In this document: one piece after another, positions 1 through 9,199 of the stretch
How the letters are laid out: each line of letters opens with the position of its first letter
Position numbering within the stretch: position 1 is the stretch's first letter
NCBI RefSeq assembly: GCF_003584165.1
Contig: NZ_QXFJ01000023.1
Coordinates: 186,001-250,000, forward strand
Reading direction: 5' to 3'
DNA from: Flagellimonas aequoris
GTDB lineage: Bacteria > Bacteroidota > Bacteroidia > Flavobacteriales > Flavobacteriaceae
DNA length: 64,000 bases
Made by a program: the position numbers and the translations under genes
Notes under the pieces: generated by a model
Told to the model about the DNA's origin: nothing
What the model saw: only the letters and a program-made list of their open reading frames with translations
Database searches by the model: none

Positions 1-741
1 CAATTTGCCTATTTCTCCAGACAAAAAGGTGGTGTGACGGGCGTCGACACTGTGGATGAAATGTTGGAAGCTTCAAAAAAGAACTTCAAAATAGCAGAAC
101 AGGAAAACGATTGGTTCCAAAGTGATTTTGTGAACTTGGTGAAGGGTGATGCACTACATCTTCCCGTCGCAGATGAAAGTATTGATGTGGCCGCGCAGAA
201 CTGTCTTTTCAATATCTTTAAAATGGAAGATCTTAAAAAAGCCGTTGGTGAAATGTACCGTGTGTTGAAACCCCATGGCCGATTGGTGATGAGCGATCCT
301 ATCTGCGAACAGCCGATGAACGATACCCTGCGTAATGATGACAGGTTACGTGCTCAGTGCCTGAGCGGCAGTATTCCATTGAAAGATTATGTAAAGGTAC
401 TTACCGATGCTGGATTTGGCACTATCGAAATACGAGGCAGAAGATCTTACCGTGTTTTGTCTCCCAACCATTACCCTACCGATGAACTCATCCATATCGA
501 ATCCATAGAGATTGCTGCCATCAAGGATCCCATGCCTGCTGATGGTCCTTGCATGTTCACGGGCAAAACAGCCATTTATTATGGAAACGATGAATATTTT
601 GACGATAAAAAAGGGCACGTACTGTTACAGAACCAACCGCTGGCGGTTTGTGACAAAACGGCTGCCGCTTTGGCCAAAGCATCTGACGAAATCCATGTGA
701 GCGAAAGCACCTGGCACTATAACGGCGGAGGTTGTTGCTAA
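1..741 (+). CDS. arsM: Arsenite S-adenosylmethionine methyltransferase, arsenosugar type (5' truncated by window edge)
   Basis: The reading frame is already open at base 1, so the N-terminus with the first SAM-binding motif lies outside the window. What remains shows the later part of a class I SAM methyltransferase fold: a GDALHLP loop, then a VLKPHGRLVMSD strand-turn. ArsM-type cysteines follow in AQCLSGS and GPCMFTG, and the protein ends in GGGCC. ArsM methylates As(III) in the cytoplasm. The flavobacterial form with a Cys-rich tail usually sits in arsenosugar clusters beside radical SAM ArsS, which would lie upstream here. The stop codon abuts the stop of the convergent amidase with no gap. 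The family call is firm; the link to arsenosugars is inference from memory of such clusters. Confidence 0.85.
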   Translation, partial: QFAYFSRQKGGVTGVDTVDEMLEASKKNFKIAEQENDWFQSDFVNLVKGDALHLPVADESIDVAAQNCLFNIFKMEDLKKAVGEMYRVLKPHGRLVMSDPICEQPMNDTLRNDDRLRAQCLSGSIPLKDYVKVLTDAGFGTIEIRGRRSYRVLSPNHYPTDELIHIESIEIAAIKDPMPADGPCMFTGKTAIYYGNDEYFDDKKGHVLLQNQPLAVCDKTAAALAKASDEIHVSESTWHYNGGGCC

Positions 742-1770
742 TTATTTGGCAGTGAAATCTTTGGAGGATTCATAATCCAATAGGATTCCTTCGGAAATCC
801 ATTTGGCCAAGGCCTGTCTGTTATCCGGATCCAAGATCCGGCGTTGATCGAGCTTGCTTCGGATGTTGCCTATTTCAATATAGGCCATGGCCGGCAGCGT
901 ATTTTTGACCAGATAAAGACTACTGCGTTCCATAAAGGTGCCACTATAGACTCGGTTGGGTTGAAATTTCTTGTATTTCGCCAAAAACGTTTGGTGAATG
1001 CTTTCTGCCAATCGTTGACCATTTTTACTGTTCTCGTGATGGTAAAAGAACACATCGATATTGGTCCCCTTACTGCGACTATCTACATGGGTGACCAAAA
1101 GGCGTTGGTATTTGCCTTTGTTCTTCATGTACAAGTCGTTGACCGCTTCGGTGCGCTGTTTCAGCCGTGCCAACTGCCCTAGCGGAATGGCATTGGAAAG
1201 AACGGTCTCATCCGTATCCAGTTCCAATACCCTTTCATCACGGATGCCATCGTTTTCATCCTGAACGATGATGTGTACTTCGGCTCCATGGGACAAGAGT
1301 TCACGCGCCAAACGAAGGGTTACATCGTAGGCATATTCATCCTCGGCAATCAATTTACCATCATACTTTTCAACAGCACCGGGATCGGGACCGCCATGAC
1401 CGGAAATGAGATAATAAACAGTATCCTCCAAACGGTTGCTCACAGAGTCAATTTTTGCGAAGTTCTTTCCAAATATGGGATATGAAGTCCTTGTGTCCGT
1501 TTCTTCAATCTTCTTTAAGGCCAAGGTATCCGGCAGCACATAGGAATGCCCCACGTACAGGGACTCACTTTCACCCAATCGTTCAGCGTTCAGCTCCACA
1601 AACCTGTTGTAATATTTGGTGGGGCTTACATTATATCGGCGCAGCAAAGAATAGATACCATCACCTTTTTCGGCCACAACGCTCGATAAGGATTTTTGAG
1701 CCCCGACTACCAAAGGGACCAATAACAAGGGCATCAGTAAAAAAGAAATGAGGTTTTTCTGATCTTTCAT
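742..1770 (-). CDS. Periplasmic N-acetylmuramoyl-L-alanine amidase (Amidase_3) with LysM-like N-terminus
   Basis: A 342-aa exported protein that should cleave the amide bond between MurNAc and the stem peptide. A signal peptide (residues 1-24, cut near VVGAQ) is followed by a LysM-like segment (about 31-80) and the Amidase_3 domain (about 118-335). Visible metal and catalytic candidates are H125 in SGHGGPDPGA, E145 in the AEDEYAYD stretch, H228 in VTHVD and E299 in YIEIGNI. The gene follows its paralogue with zero spacing (stop at 1771-1773, ATG at 1770-1768), so the two are surely co-transcribed. This second gene keeps the active site and its partner does not. The family is clear; the exact zinc ligands are by analogy. 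Confidence 0.85.
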   Translation of the reverse strand: MKDQKNLISFLLMPLLLVPLVVGAQKSLSSVVAEKGDGIYSLLRRYNVSPTKYYNRFVELNAERLGESESLYVGHSYVLPDTLALKKIEETDTRTSYPIFGKNFAKIDSVSNRLEDTVYYLISGHGGPDPGAVEKYDGKLIAEDEYAYDVTLRLARELLSHGAEVHIIVQDENDGIRDERVLELDTDETVLSNAIPLGQLARLKQRTEAVNDLYMKNKGKYQRLLVTHVDSRSKGTNIDVFFYHHENSKNGQRLAESIHQTFLAKYKKFQPNRVYSGTFMERSSLYLVKNTLPAMAYIEIGNIRSKLDQRRILDPDNRQALAKWISEGILLDYESSKDFTAK

Positions 1771-2700
1771 TCAATTTTCAATTTCCAGGTCCACATAGTC
1801 GTTCATGATTCCGTTGCTGATCCACCCTGCAAATTTCCTCTTATCGGGACGGACAGCAATTTTATCATTTGATTCCTTGGACGCGTTCTCCAGTGTCAGC
1901 AAACTAATGGCTGGCAGAATATTTTTTGCCAAATATAAGCTGTTCTGGTCTTCAAAGATCATATTGACGTCTTTATAGGTCTCATTGGAAATACTGTTCT
2001 TTTTAAAAACATTTTTGATGTTCTCCGCAAATCGCTGGCCTTGTTCACTTTTATCATAATGGTACACCGCCACATCCAAATCTTCATTTTCTGCTGCGCC
2101 ATTGTCCCGTATAAACAACACTCGTTGATACTTACCGTTGTTTTGAAGGTATCTTTCATTGATGACCTCAACGTACCTGCCCATTCTTTGTCTTTCTGTC
2201 CATATACTCAAGGAATCTTTGGAAACTTCATCACCCATCACATATACTTTGGCACCGTTGACCATCAATTTTGTAGTCAAGTTCTGGACAACGTCTCTTA
2301 CAAAATCGTTATGACCCATGGTCTCATTTTCTACAATCAGATAATAAACTGCATTTTTTAAGCGCTCACTTTCAAGCGACATTAGTTCCAGTTCTTTGTC
2401 AAAGATAGGCTTGTCAATATCGTTATTAGCCTGCACCAGAACCCCAGTTTTCTTGAAAGAATCTTCAGTTATCGGGACTTTATATTCAACTCCAATCTGT
2501 AAAAAACTACCGTCTTTGATATTCTCAGAGTTCAAATCGATAAATTCACCATAATGTTTTATGGGATTCAGACCTTGCTTGCGCAACAAAGAAAAAATGC
2601 CATCTCCCTGTTCGGCAACCACCTTGTAATATTGTTTTTCTTGGGCAATTACGATTGTACAAGCCCAAACCCAAAGAATTAGGGAAATTACTGTTCTCAT
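1771..2700 (-). CDS. Catalytically degenerate paralogue of the Amidase_3 protein (pseudo-amidase)
   Basis: This 309-aa exported protein (signal peptide 1-20, ending TIVIAQ) aligns along its length with the next gene: VVAEQGDGIFSLLR against VVAEKGDGIYSLLR, NGKYQRVLFI against KGKYQRLLVT, QGQRFAENI against NGQRLAESI, and SLYLAKNILPAI against SLYLVKNTLPAM. The catalytic sites are gone. The HGG motif reads ENE, about a dozen residues around the second ligand are missing, THVD reads IRDN, and the IEIGNI glutamate region reads TLENA. The LysM-like N-terminus is kept. It may bind peptidoglycan or regulate the active enzyme; that is inference. The frame is intact and the sequence well formed, so this is not a decayed pseudogene. 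Confidence 0.75.
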   Translation of the reverse strand: MRTVISLILWVWACTIVIAQEKQYYKVVAEQGDGIFSLLRKQGLNPIKHYGEFIDLNSENIKDGSFLQIGVEYKVPITEDSFKKTGVLVQANNDIDKPIFDKELELMSLESERLKNAVYYLIVENETMGHNDFVRDVVQNLTTKLMVNGAKVYVMGDEVSKDSLSIWTERQRMGRYVEVINERYLQNNGKYQRVLFIRDNGAAENEDLDVAVYHYDKSEQGQRFAENIKNVFKKNSISNETYKDVNMIFEDQNSLYLAKNILPAISLLTLENASKESNDKIAVRPDKRKFAGWISNGIMNDYVDLEIEN

Positions 2701-2798
2701 TGTAATAATGTGTTGGGAGGGGTGCTCTACAAAGATGGCAAAAAAAACATCAACCTATTAATCTGATTGGTAAAAAAATCCCACAATCTTATTCTACT

Positions 2799-3812
2799 TT
2801 AAGGACCGTACTTCTTTATTTTGGCATACTGCTTCCGTATCACGGATTCCGCAGGTTTGTTCTGGGGCGTAAAGCGATTGTCGGCCAACCCACCGACCTT
2901 ATCATGGTGCATGAACCATTTCCATACAAATCCACCCGCGAACCAATCCTCGTCCCAAAACTCTTCAAAGATTACTTGAGTGGCATCGGCTTGGGCCTGC
3001 AGGTTTACTTTCTCTTCATTTCGGTCTACCAACCAAGGTTTCTTGCCCGTATAGTCCATGCTTCTGTAACCGAACTCTGTGAACAACATCGGTTTTTTGA
3101 CTTCCAGGGCAAGTTCTTTAAGTTTTGTCTTCCATGGTTGCCATCCTTCCCGCATGGTCTGCATGGTAGGGTTTTGACGATCACAAATAGGAAAATAAGC
3201 GTTCACCCCAATATAATCCAGTTCGTTCCAGAAAGGTGTTTTTGCATATTCGTCCCAATTGGCGGCGTAGGTAATTTTACCCTTGTATACCTTTCTGACC
3301 TCTTCTATAAGATGGCTCCAATATTCAGGTCGGTTTTTAACGAAGGAAGCAAGTTCGGTACCGATACAAAAAATATCCGTTTGGGTCTCTTGGGCCAAAT
3401 CGGCATATAGCAAAATGAACTTGGAATAGGAATCCTCGAGTTTTTTCCATTCAGCCTCGGTTTGCATGGTCAGGTTACCGGTGAATTCCCCTCTACGTAT
3501 CCAAATTTGGGGTTTCAACATTACTCGCACCCCGTTTTTGTGCAACATCCCAATGTATTGTTTTGCACCTTCCTTGGTTTCGCCAAACCATTGGCGGTCA
3601 GAGTTAAAAATCAATTCGGAAGAGTCCGTCTGTGGAATAAATCCGAAGGGCATTATGGCCGCATAATTGGCATGGATATCCAGAATAGGGTTTACATGAA
3701 TCTGTGCCACTTCCTCCCCTGAGCTTACAAAGCTTACCCCATTCACCTTGTCCTCCACTTTCTTTTTACAGGAGATGGAAATCAGCAAAACAAGCACTAT
3801 CAATTTCTTCAT
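2799..3812 (-). CDS. GH113-like TIM-barrel glycoside hydrolase, lipoprotein
   Basis: A lipoprotein of about 337 aa. The chosen start gives MKKLIVL and a lipobox ISISC; an ATG two codons upstream (3816-3818) is also possible. The domain resembles GH113 (beta-mannanase-like) proteins. The acid/base candidate is the Glu in CIGTEL (about residue 153) and the nucleophile candidate is the Glu in LFTEFGY (about 246). Other barrel landmarks are GVRVMLKPQIWI, YAANWDEY and YIGVNAYFP. Retaining GH-A enzymes carry one Glu after strand 4 and one after strand 7, as here. No carbohydrate transport or regulatory gene is adjacent, so the substrate cannot be inferred. It could equally act in envelope glycan turnover. 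Confidence 0.75.
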   Translation of the reverse strand: MKKLIVLVLLISISCKKKVEDKVNGVSFVSSGEEVAQIHVNPILDIHANYAAIMPFGFIPQTDSSELIFNSDRQWFGETKEGAKQYIGMLHKNGVRVMLKPQIWIRRGEFTGNLTMQTEAEWKKLEDSYSKFILLYADLAQETQTDIFCIGTELASFVKNRPEYWSHLIEEVRKVYKGKITYAANWDEYAKTPFWNELDYIGVNAYFPICDRQNPTMQTMREGWQPWKTKLKELALEVKKPMLFTEFGYRSMDYTGKKPWLVDRNEEKVNLQAQADATQVIFEEFWDEDWFAGGFVWKWFMHHDKVGGLADNRFTPQNKPAESVIRKQYAKIKKYGP

Positions 3813-3942
3813 AGCCAATAAAATACCCCTCTAAAATACATTTTTATGGAAAGTGTTGCCTCTTAAAATCTTACTAATTTATCTAGATTGTGTTAAGTTC
3901 CATAATTTTAGTACGACTCAAGTTTTTAAACAGACCAAACCC

Positions 3943-5292
3943 ATGGAACACATCGTCATTATTGGAAATGGGATTGCCGGCGTAACCGCCGCCAGGCATA
4001 TCCGTAAACTTTCCGATAAAAAGATTACCATCATCTCTTCGGAAACCCAGTACTTTTTTTCTAGGACCGCTTTGATGTACGTGTACATGGGCCACATGAA
4101 GTTCGAGCATACCCAACCCTACGAAAACCATTTTTGGGAAAAGAACCGCATTGATTTAATCCAAGGTTTTGTAACCCAAGTGAGCACCGGCGATAAAAAG
4201 GTCTTACTCAATGACGGCCAAGCCATCCCTTATGATAAACTCATCATTGCCACGGGATCCAAACCCAACAAATTTGGATGGCCAGGCCAGGATTTGGATG
4301 GTGTTCAAGGACTGTATTCCAAGCAAGACCTTGACCTTTTGGAAAAAAATGCCCCGAACAACAAAGTTTGCCAACGGGCCGTAATCGTTGGAGGTGGATT
4401 GATCGGCATTGAACTGGCTGAAATGCTTCGGACGCGTAACATTCCTGTAACCTTTTTGGTCCGTGAGAGTAGTTTTTGGAACAGTGTCCTGCCCAGTGGG
4501 GAATCACAAATGATCAATGAACATATTAGGGAGCACCATATCGACCTTCGGTTAAATGCCTCTTTAAAGGAAATTATAGGCGACAAAAACGGAAGGGTAA
4601 AATCGGTGATTGTGGCCGAAACCGGTGAAGAAATTCCATGTAATTTGGTGGTATTGACAGCTGGTGTGACGCCAAATATCGATTTTTTGAAAGACTCTGG
4701 AATTGAATTGGGCCGTGGGGTTAAAGTGAACCGATTCCTTGAAACCAACATTACAGATGTGTATGCCATTGGCGATTGCGCAGAGCAACACGAAGCCATT
4801 GGCAACCGTAGACCCGTGGAAGCCGTTTGGTACACGGGCCGTATGATGGGCGAGACTCTGGCCCAGACCATTTGTGGCAACAAAATGGAGTATAATCCAG
4901 GACATTGGTTCAACTCGGCCAAGTTCCTGGACATTGAATACCAAACTTACGGATGGGTTTTTCCAGAAAAGAAGAAAAAAGAAAACGAAACCCATTTTCA
5001 CTGGAGGCATAATCAGGAAAAAAAATGCATCACCATAGCTTTTGATCAAAATTCCAAACAGCTGTTGGGCATCAATACCTTTGGTATCCGTTTGCGCCAT
5101 CAGGTGATTGACCAATGGCTCAACGAGAAAAGGGACATCAATTTTGTGGTGGCCCATCTAGCCGATGCGAATTTCGACCCAGAATTTTACAGGACCTACG
5201 AGAGCCATATTATTTCCAAATTCAATACCGATTTTGGAAAATCCATCAAACTGAAAAAGAAAAGTTTAAAAAGAATCTTCCAATTGGGATGA
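3943..5292 (+). CDS. NAD(P)/FAD-dependent oxidoreductase (NirB/rubredoxin-reductase-like)
   Basis: A flavoprotein of 449 aa from the ATG at 3943; the upstream in-frame extension to 3853 lacks family features. The N-terminus IVIIGNGIAGVTAA is the FAD-binding Rossmann motif. A second dinucleotide motif, VGGGLIGIELAE, binds NAD(P)H, and YAIGDCAE is the conserved FAD-ribityl motif. The C-terminal 120 residues are specific to this subgroup and are not a reductase dimer domain I can name. The stop lies 12 bases before the start of a membrane polyferredoxin, so a natural model is a soluble flavoprotein passing electrons from NAD(P)H to the membrane FeS protein. The physiological acceptor is unknown. 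Confidence 0.8.
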   Translation: MEHIVIIGNGIAGVTAARHIRKLSDKKITIISSETQYFFSRTALMYVYMGHMKFEHTQPYENHFWEKNRIDLIQGFVTQVSTGDKKVLLNDGQAIPYDKLIIATGSKPNKFGWPGQDLDGVQGLYSKQDLDLLEKNAPNNKVCQRAVIVGGGLIGIELAEMLRTRNIPVTFLVRESSFWNSVLPSGESQMINEHIREHHIDLRLNASLKEIIGDKNGRVKSVIVAETGEEIPCNLVVLTAGVTPNIDFLKDSGIELGRGVKVNRFLETNITDVYAIGDCAEQHEAIGNRRPVEAVWYTGRMMGETLAQTICGNKMEYNPGHWFNSAKFLDIEYQTYGWVFPEKKKKENETHFHWRHNQEKKCITIAFDQNSKQLLGINTFGIRLRHQVIDQWLNEKRDINFVVAHLADANFDPEFYRTYESHIISKFNTDFGKSIKLKKKSLKRIFQLG

Positions 5293-5304
5293 TAATAATT
5301 GACC

Positions 5305-6909
5305 ATGAGCAACTACGATAAAAGTATGGCCCTCACTGGGCAACCACCCAAAAATTTAAGCCTTAACCAAAAGCTTGCTACCGTATTGGGAATGATAGGC
5401 ATGGGTATTCTGTTATTGGCCTCCCTGAATGTTTCTTTTCCGAACAAAACATTATGGTTAACGGTTTCCTTATTAGCCATATCCTTCGGTACTATTTGGT
5501 TTTCGTGGGATGCCTATTCCAAAAAACTCCCAGGCATCAAAAATGACGGGGTATGGTTCAAATCTATTTCCAGCAGGGGTTTATGGGGATGGATGGCCGG
5601 ACTGGCCTTGACCGGGTTCTATATCATCCTCTATTTCTATCCCGAGTATTTGGGCCAAGTGAATGGTGGGGAAAATAAAGGTGTCATTGCACTTTTTGAC
5701 CCTTTGAGCAAATTATTGAGCGGTAATCCCGCTAGCCAATGGTTTGTTTATGGCACTTTGTACACGGTGGCCATTTTAATTTTTGGGGTAAAATTCCTTT
5801 GGAAATACCGCCATAACCGCTACGAAAGATTACGGACGTTCAGTGTGATGCTCTTTCAACTGGCCTTTGCCTTCATTATTCCCGAAGTAATGGCCCGTTT
5901 GAACGGACATAAAATCCTCAATGGAGGGAGCCTTCCTTATTACGACCTAAAAAGTGTCTGGCCGCTGAACTATTACAATTTTGAAGGGTATCGCATCAAA
6001 GGATTTTTGAGTTCGGGCGATATTGGTTTTGCATTGTTGATCTTTGGCATCTTGTCCATTTTCGTGATTACTCCCATCCTTACCTATCGCTATGGAAAAA
6101 GATGGTACTGCTCCTGGGTCTGTGGTTGCGGAGGATTGGCCGAAACTGCCGGGGATGCTTTTAGGCAATTGAGTGATAAATCGGTGAATGCCTGGAAAAT
6201 AGAACGTTGGGTAGTTCACAGCGTGGTTGTTTTTGTTACGTTGATGACCACTGCGGTAGTCTATTCCTATTTGGGAACCGACACCAGCAAATATTGGCTT
6301 ACCAAAAGCACTTTTTTAATCGGGGTAACCGTATTGCTAACGCTCGTTTTCGGTTGGGTGATGCTTTTTAAAAGAAATCAACTGCAAAAAGATGCCCAAT
6401 ATGGGGCCATTGGATATTTTGTAATCATCATCGCTTTGATCGGGTTTCATTTTTTTAGTGATGGGGGTCATGTGTTCCTTTTCAAATCGGAAACCCTTCG
6501 GAAGACCTATTCCTTTTTGATCGGAAGCATTTTTTCCGGAGTGATCGGTACCGGTTTCTATCCTATATTTGGAAGCAGGGTATGGTGCCGTTTCGGTTGC
6601 CCCATGGCTGCTATTTTAGGTTTCCAACAACGATTGTTTTCAAGGTTCAGGATCACCACCAATGGCGGTCAGTGCATTTCTTGCGGTAACTGTTCCACCT
6701 ATTGCGAAATGGGCATCGATGTGCGCGCCTATGCCCAAAAAGGCGAAAACATTGTTCGAGCCAGCTGCGTGGGCTGTGGCATTTGCTCCGCGGTTTGCCC
6801 CAGAGGCGTGCTCAAACTGGAAAATGGCCCATTGGAGGGCAGAATCGATAGTAACCAAGTTCTTTTGGGGAACGATGTGGATTTGATGAGTTTGGTGAAT
6901 CAAAAATAA
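5305..6909 (+). CDS. Membrane polyferredoxin, 4Fe-4S binding (NapH/NosR/CcoG-like)
   Basis: A multi-spanning membrane protein of 534 aa. The start is ATG at 5305; a TTG two codons earlier is less likely. About nine hydrophobic segments occupy residues 25-430. Two cysteine motifs typical of NapH/NosR/CcoG proteins are present, WYCSWVCGCGG (near 270) and VWCRFGCPMAA (near 430). They are followed by two classical 4Fe-4S ferredoxin motifs, CISCGNCSTYCEM and CVGCGICSAVCPRG. Known relatives pass electrons between quinol or NAD(P)H donors and periplasmic or maturation targets. The preceding flavoprotein is the likely partner. No nos, nap or cco genes are nearby, so which process it serves is open. 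Confidence 0.8.
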   Translation: MSNYDKSMALTGQPPKNLSLNQKLATVLGMIGMGILLLASLNVSFPNKTLWLTVSLLAISFGTIWFSWDAYSKKLPGIKNDGVWFKSISSRGLWGWMAGLALTGFYIILYFYPEYLGQVNGGENKGVIALFDPLSKLLSGNPASQWFVYGTLYTVAILIFGVKFLWKYRHNRYERLRTFSVMLFQLAFAFIIPEVMARLNGHKILNGGSLPYYDLKSVWPLNYYNFEGYRIKGFLSSGDIGFALLIFGILSIFVITPILTYRYGKRWYCSWVCGCGGLAETAGDAFRQLSDKSVNAWKIERWVVHSVVVFVTLMTTAVVYSYLGTDTSKYWLTKSTFLIGVTVLLTLVFGWVMLFKRNQLQKDAQYGAIGYFVIIIALIGFHFFSDGGHVFLFKSETLRKTYSFLIGSIFSGVIGTGFYPIFGSRVWCRFGCPMAAILGFQQRLFSRFRITTNGGQCISCGNCSTYCEMGIDVRAYAQKGENIVRASCVGCGICSAVCPRGVLKLENGPLEGRIDSNQVLLGNDVDLMSLVNQK

Positions 6910-7021
6910 ACATCCCGTAAATCTGTAGTTGCCAACTTTCATTTCCTGCTTAATTCAACCCAAAATCCAAAGAAAAGGTTAGTTTTGGTCCTCAAACACA
7001 AACCAAAATTGCCCCCCTCGC

Positions 7022-7711
7022 ATGGCGGATATCAGAGTCATTATTCCCGCAATCAACGAAGGAGATTCCATAGGAAAGGTCGTTTCCGAATTGCCCGAAC
7101 ATGTTACCGAAATTATTGTAGCAGACAATGGTTCCCAGGACGATACGGCCGAAAATGCCCGTAAAGCCGGGGCAACCGTAGTCACCGAAACCCGCAAGGG
7201 ATATGGCTACGCTTGCCTAAAAGGGTTGGAATACATATCCAAACAATCCAAAGTACCCGATATCATCGTATTTATCGACGGAGATTATTCAGATTATCCC
7301 GAAGAGTTGGATAAGGTGGTCGCCCCAATATTGGAAAATGATGTGGATTTTGTGGTAGGAGCGCGAAAAAAGTCGCTCAGGGAACCTGGTTCCATGACTC
7401 CACAACAAGTTTTTGGGAACCAATTGGCCACTTTTTTAATGCGGGTGCTCTTTAGGTCAAGATTTACGGATTTAGGACCTTTTAGGGCCATAAAATATGA
7501 AAAACTCAAAGAATTGGGGATGCAGGACACAACTTATGGGTGGACTGTGGAAATGCAGTTAAAAATATTAAGAAAAAAAATGTCATATGCCGAAATACCA
7601 GTACGTTACAAACGAAGAATTGGCGTATCAAAAGTATCAGGTACGGTAAAAGGTACTATATTTGCGGGCATAAAAATCTTGGGTTGGATCTTTAAATACA
7701 GTTTAAAATAA
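7022..7711 (+). CDS. GT2 family glycosyltransferase (dolichyl-phosphate-mannose synthase-like)
   Basis: A 229-aa soluble GT-A enzyme. VIIPAINEGDSIGKV is the nucleotide-sugar binding start, IVADNGSQDDT the second strand, and FIDGDYSDYPEE carries the metal-binding acidic cluster. It lacks C-terminal membrane helices, as in short DPM1/Ppm1-like enzymes that load a polyprenyl-phosphate carrier. The stop overlaps the ATG of the next gene (TAATG). That gene is another GT2 enzyme, and a GT-C enzyme that would use lipid-linked sugars follows. Together they suggest assembly of an extracytoplasmic glycan or glycolipid; sugar and acceptor cannot be read from the sequence. Confidence 0.8.
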   Translation: MADIRVIIPAINEGDSIGKVVSELPEHVTEIIVADNGSQDDTAENARKAGATVVTETRKGYGYACLKGLEYISKQSKVPDIIVFIDGDYSDYPEELDKVVAPILENDVDFVVGARKKSLREPGSMTPQQVFGNQLATFLMRVLFRSRFTDLGPFRAIKYEKLKELGMQDTTYGWTVEMQLKILRKKMSYAEIPVRYKRRIGVSKVSGTVKGTIFAGIKILGWIFKYSLK

Positions 7712-9195
7712 TGGGACTTACTATCGCTTACATCATCATCGGCATTTACAGTACAGCCTTAATCTTGATTTTTATGTACAGCCTTTCTCAGTTGAATCTT
7801 TTGATCAACTACTTGGGCTATAAAAAGCGAAACGAGGAGGCTCCCAAGTTCAACCTATTAGATCCCAAGGAAATCCCCTTTGTCACTATCCAATTGCCCA
7901 TCTATAACGAAGAATATGTAGTGGAGCGTTTGTTGGACAACATCGCCAAGATCGAATACCCAAAAAGCAAATTGGAAATCCAGGTTTTGGACGATTCCAC
8001 GGACGAGTCCGTTTTGGAGACCGCCAGAAGGATCGAAGAACTTCAGAAAACTGGATTGGACATCCAACATATCCGCAGGGAAAACAGAAAAGGATACAAG
8101 GCCGGCGCCCTTAAAGAAGGGTTGGCCATTGCAAAAGGAGAATTCATCGCCATTTTTGACGCCGACTTTCTTCCCGAAGGTGATTGGTTGAAAAAAACCG
8201 TTCCCTATTTCAAGGATGAGGAAATCGGTGTGGTTCAGACCCGTTGGGGACACATCAACCGTGATTACTCCACTTTGACCCGTATCCAAGCCTTTGCTTT
8301 GGATGCCCACTTTACCTTAGAGCAAGTAGGAAGAAATTCCAAAGGACATTTTATCAACTTCAACGGTACCGCCGGTATTTGGAGAAAGGAATGTATCTTG
8401 GATGCAGGCAACTGGGAAGGCGATACCTTGACCGAGGATTTGGATTTGAGCTACCGCGCCCAATTGAAAAACTGGAAATTCAAATATTTGGAAGACGTGG
8501 AAACCCCAGCAGAGCTTCCTGTAGTGATCAGTGCCGCTCGTTCACAGCAATTCCGTTGGAACAAAGGTGGAGCTGAAAACTTTAGAAAATCCTTCTGGAG
8601 CGTGATTACTTCCAAGAACATTTCGTTCAAGACCAAGTTCCATGGCGTAATGCACTTGTTGAACAGTTCTATGTTCCTTTGTGTATTCATCGTGGCCTTG
8701 TTGAGCATCCCAATGCTTTATATCAAAAACACTTATGGACATTTGGGATGGATTTTTGAAGTGACCAGTTTCTTCATCATCAGTACCATAATCCTGTTTA
8801 TCTGTTACTGGTTCACCTACAAGAGTATTCAGGGGAGCAGTTTCGATAATTTTGTGGACTATATTAAACTCTTCTTTACCTTCTTCTCCGTAGCATTGGG
8901 CTTCTCTTTGCACAATACCGTTGCCGTTTTGGAAGGACATTTGGGCAAAAGAAGTGAATTTGTACGTACTCCAAAATTCAACATCAACAGCATTAAAGAT
9001 ACTTGGAAGGGCAACAAATATTTGGCGAAAAAGCTTTCCCCGAACATGATCTTGGAATTCGCCCTGATGATCTATTTCCTATTTGGAATGTACAGTGCCG
9101 TGCCTTTGAACGACTATGGATTGTTCCCTTTCCATTTGATGTTGTTCCTAGGTTTCGGATTCGTTTTCTTTAAATCATTGACCTCCAAGGCATAA
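7711..9195 (+). CDS. Membrane GT2 glycosyltransferase, processive (cellulose/glucomannan-synthase-like)
   Basis: A 494-aa protein with one N-terminal transmembrane helix (residues 5-30), a GT-A domain (about 50-300) and about four C-terminal helices. The motifs of inverting processive GT2 enzymes are visible: QLPIYNEEYVVERLLD, VLDDSTDES, the DxD in FDADFLP, TEDLDLSYRA and QQFRWNKGG (the QxxRW site that holds the acceptor chain). This is the CsbB/CslA-like topology of enzymes that extend a glycan while exporting it, or that glycosylate lipids. Translationally coupled to the preceding GT2 gene and four bases from the following mannosyltransferase. Confidence 0.82.
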   Translation: MGLTIAYIIIGIYSTALILIFMYSLSQLNLLINYLGYKKRNEEAPKFNLLDPKEIPFVTIQLPIYNEEYVVERLLDNIAKIEYPKSKLEIQVLDDSTDESVLETARRIEELQKTGLDIQHIRRENRKGYKAGALKEGLAIAKGEFIAIFDADFLPEGDWLKKTVPYFKDEEIGVVQTRWGHINRDYSTLTRIQAFALDAHFTLEQVGRNSKGHFINFNGTAGIWRKECILDAGNWEGDTLTEDLDLSYRAQLKNWKFKYLEDVETPAELPVVISAARSQQFRWNKGGAENFRKSFWSVITSKNISFKTKFHGVMHLLNSSMFLCVFIVALLSIPMLYIKNTYGHLGWIFEVTSFFIISTIILFICYWFTYKSIQGSSFDNFVDYIKLFFTFFSVALGFSLHNTVAVLEGHLGKRSEFVRTPKFNINSIKDTWKGNKYLAKKLSPNMILEFALMIYFLFGMYSAVPLNDYGLFPFHLMLFLGFGFVFFKSLTSKA

Positions 9196-9199
9196 AATC

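Noticed and set aside
1771..2700. Calling the pseudo-amidase gene a decayed pseudogene
   Set aside because: The frame is complete, with a signal peptide, LysM-like segment and conserved hydrophobic pattern; only catalytic residues are lost.
3853..3942. Longer N-terminus of the FAD oxidoreductase
   Set aside because: The extra 30 residues lack family features; the FAD motif starts right after the ATG at 3943.
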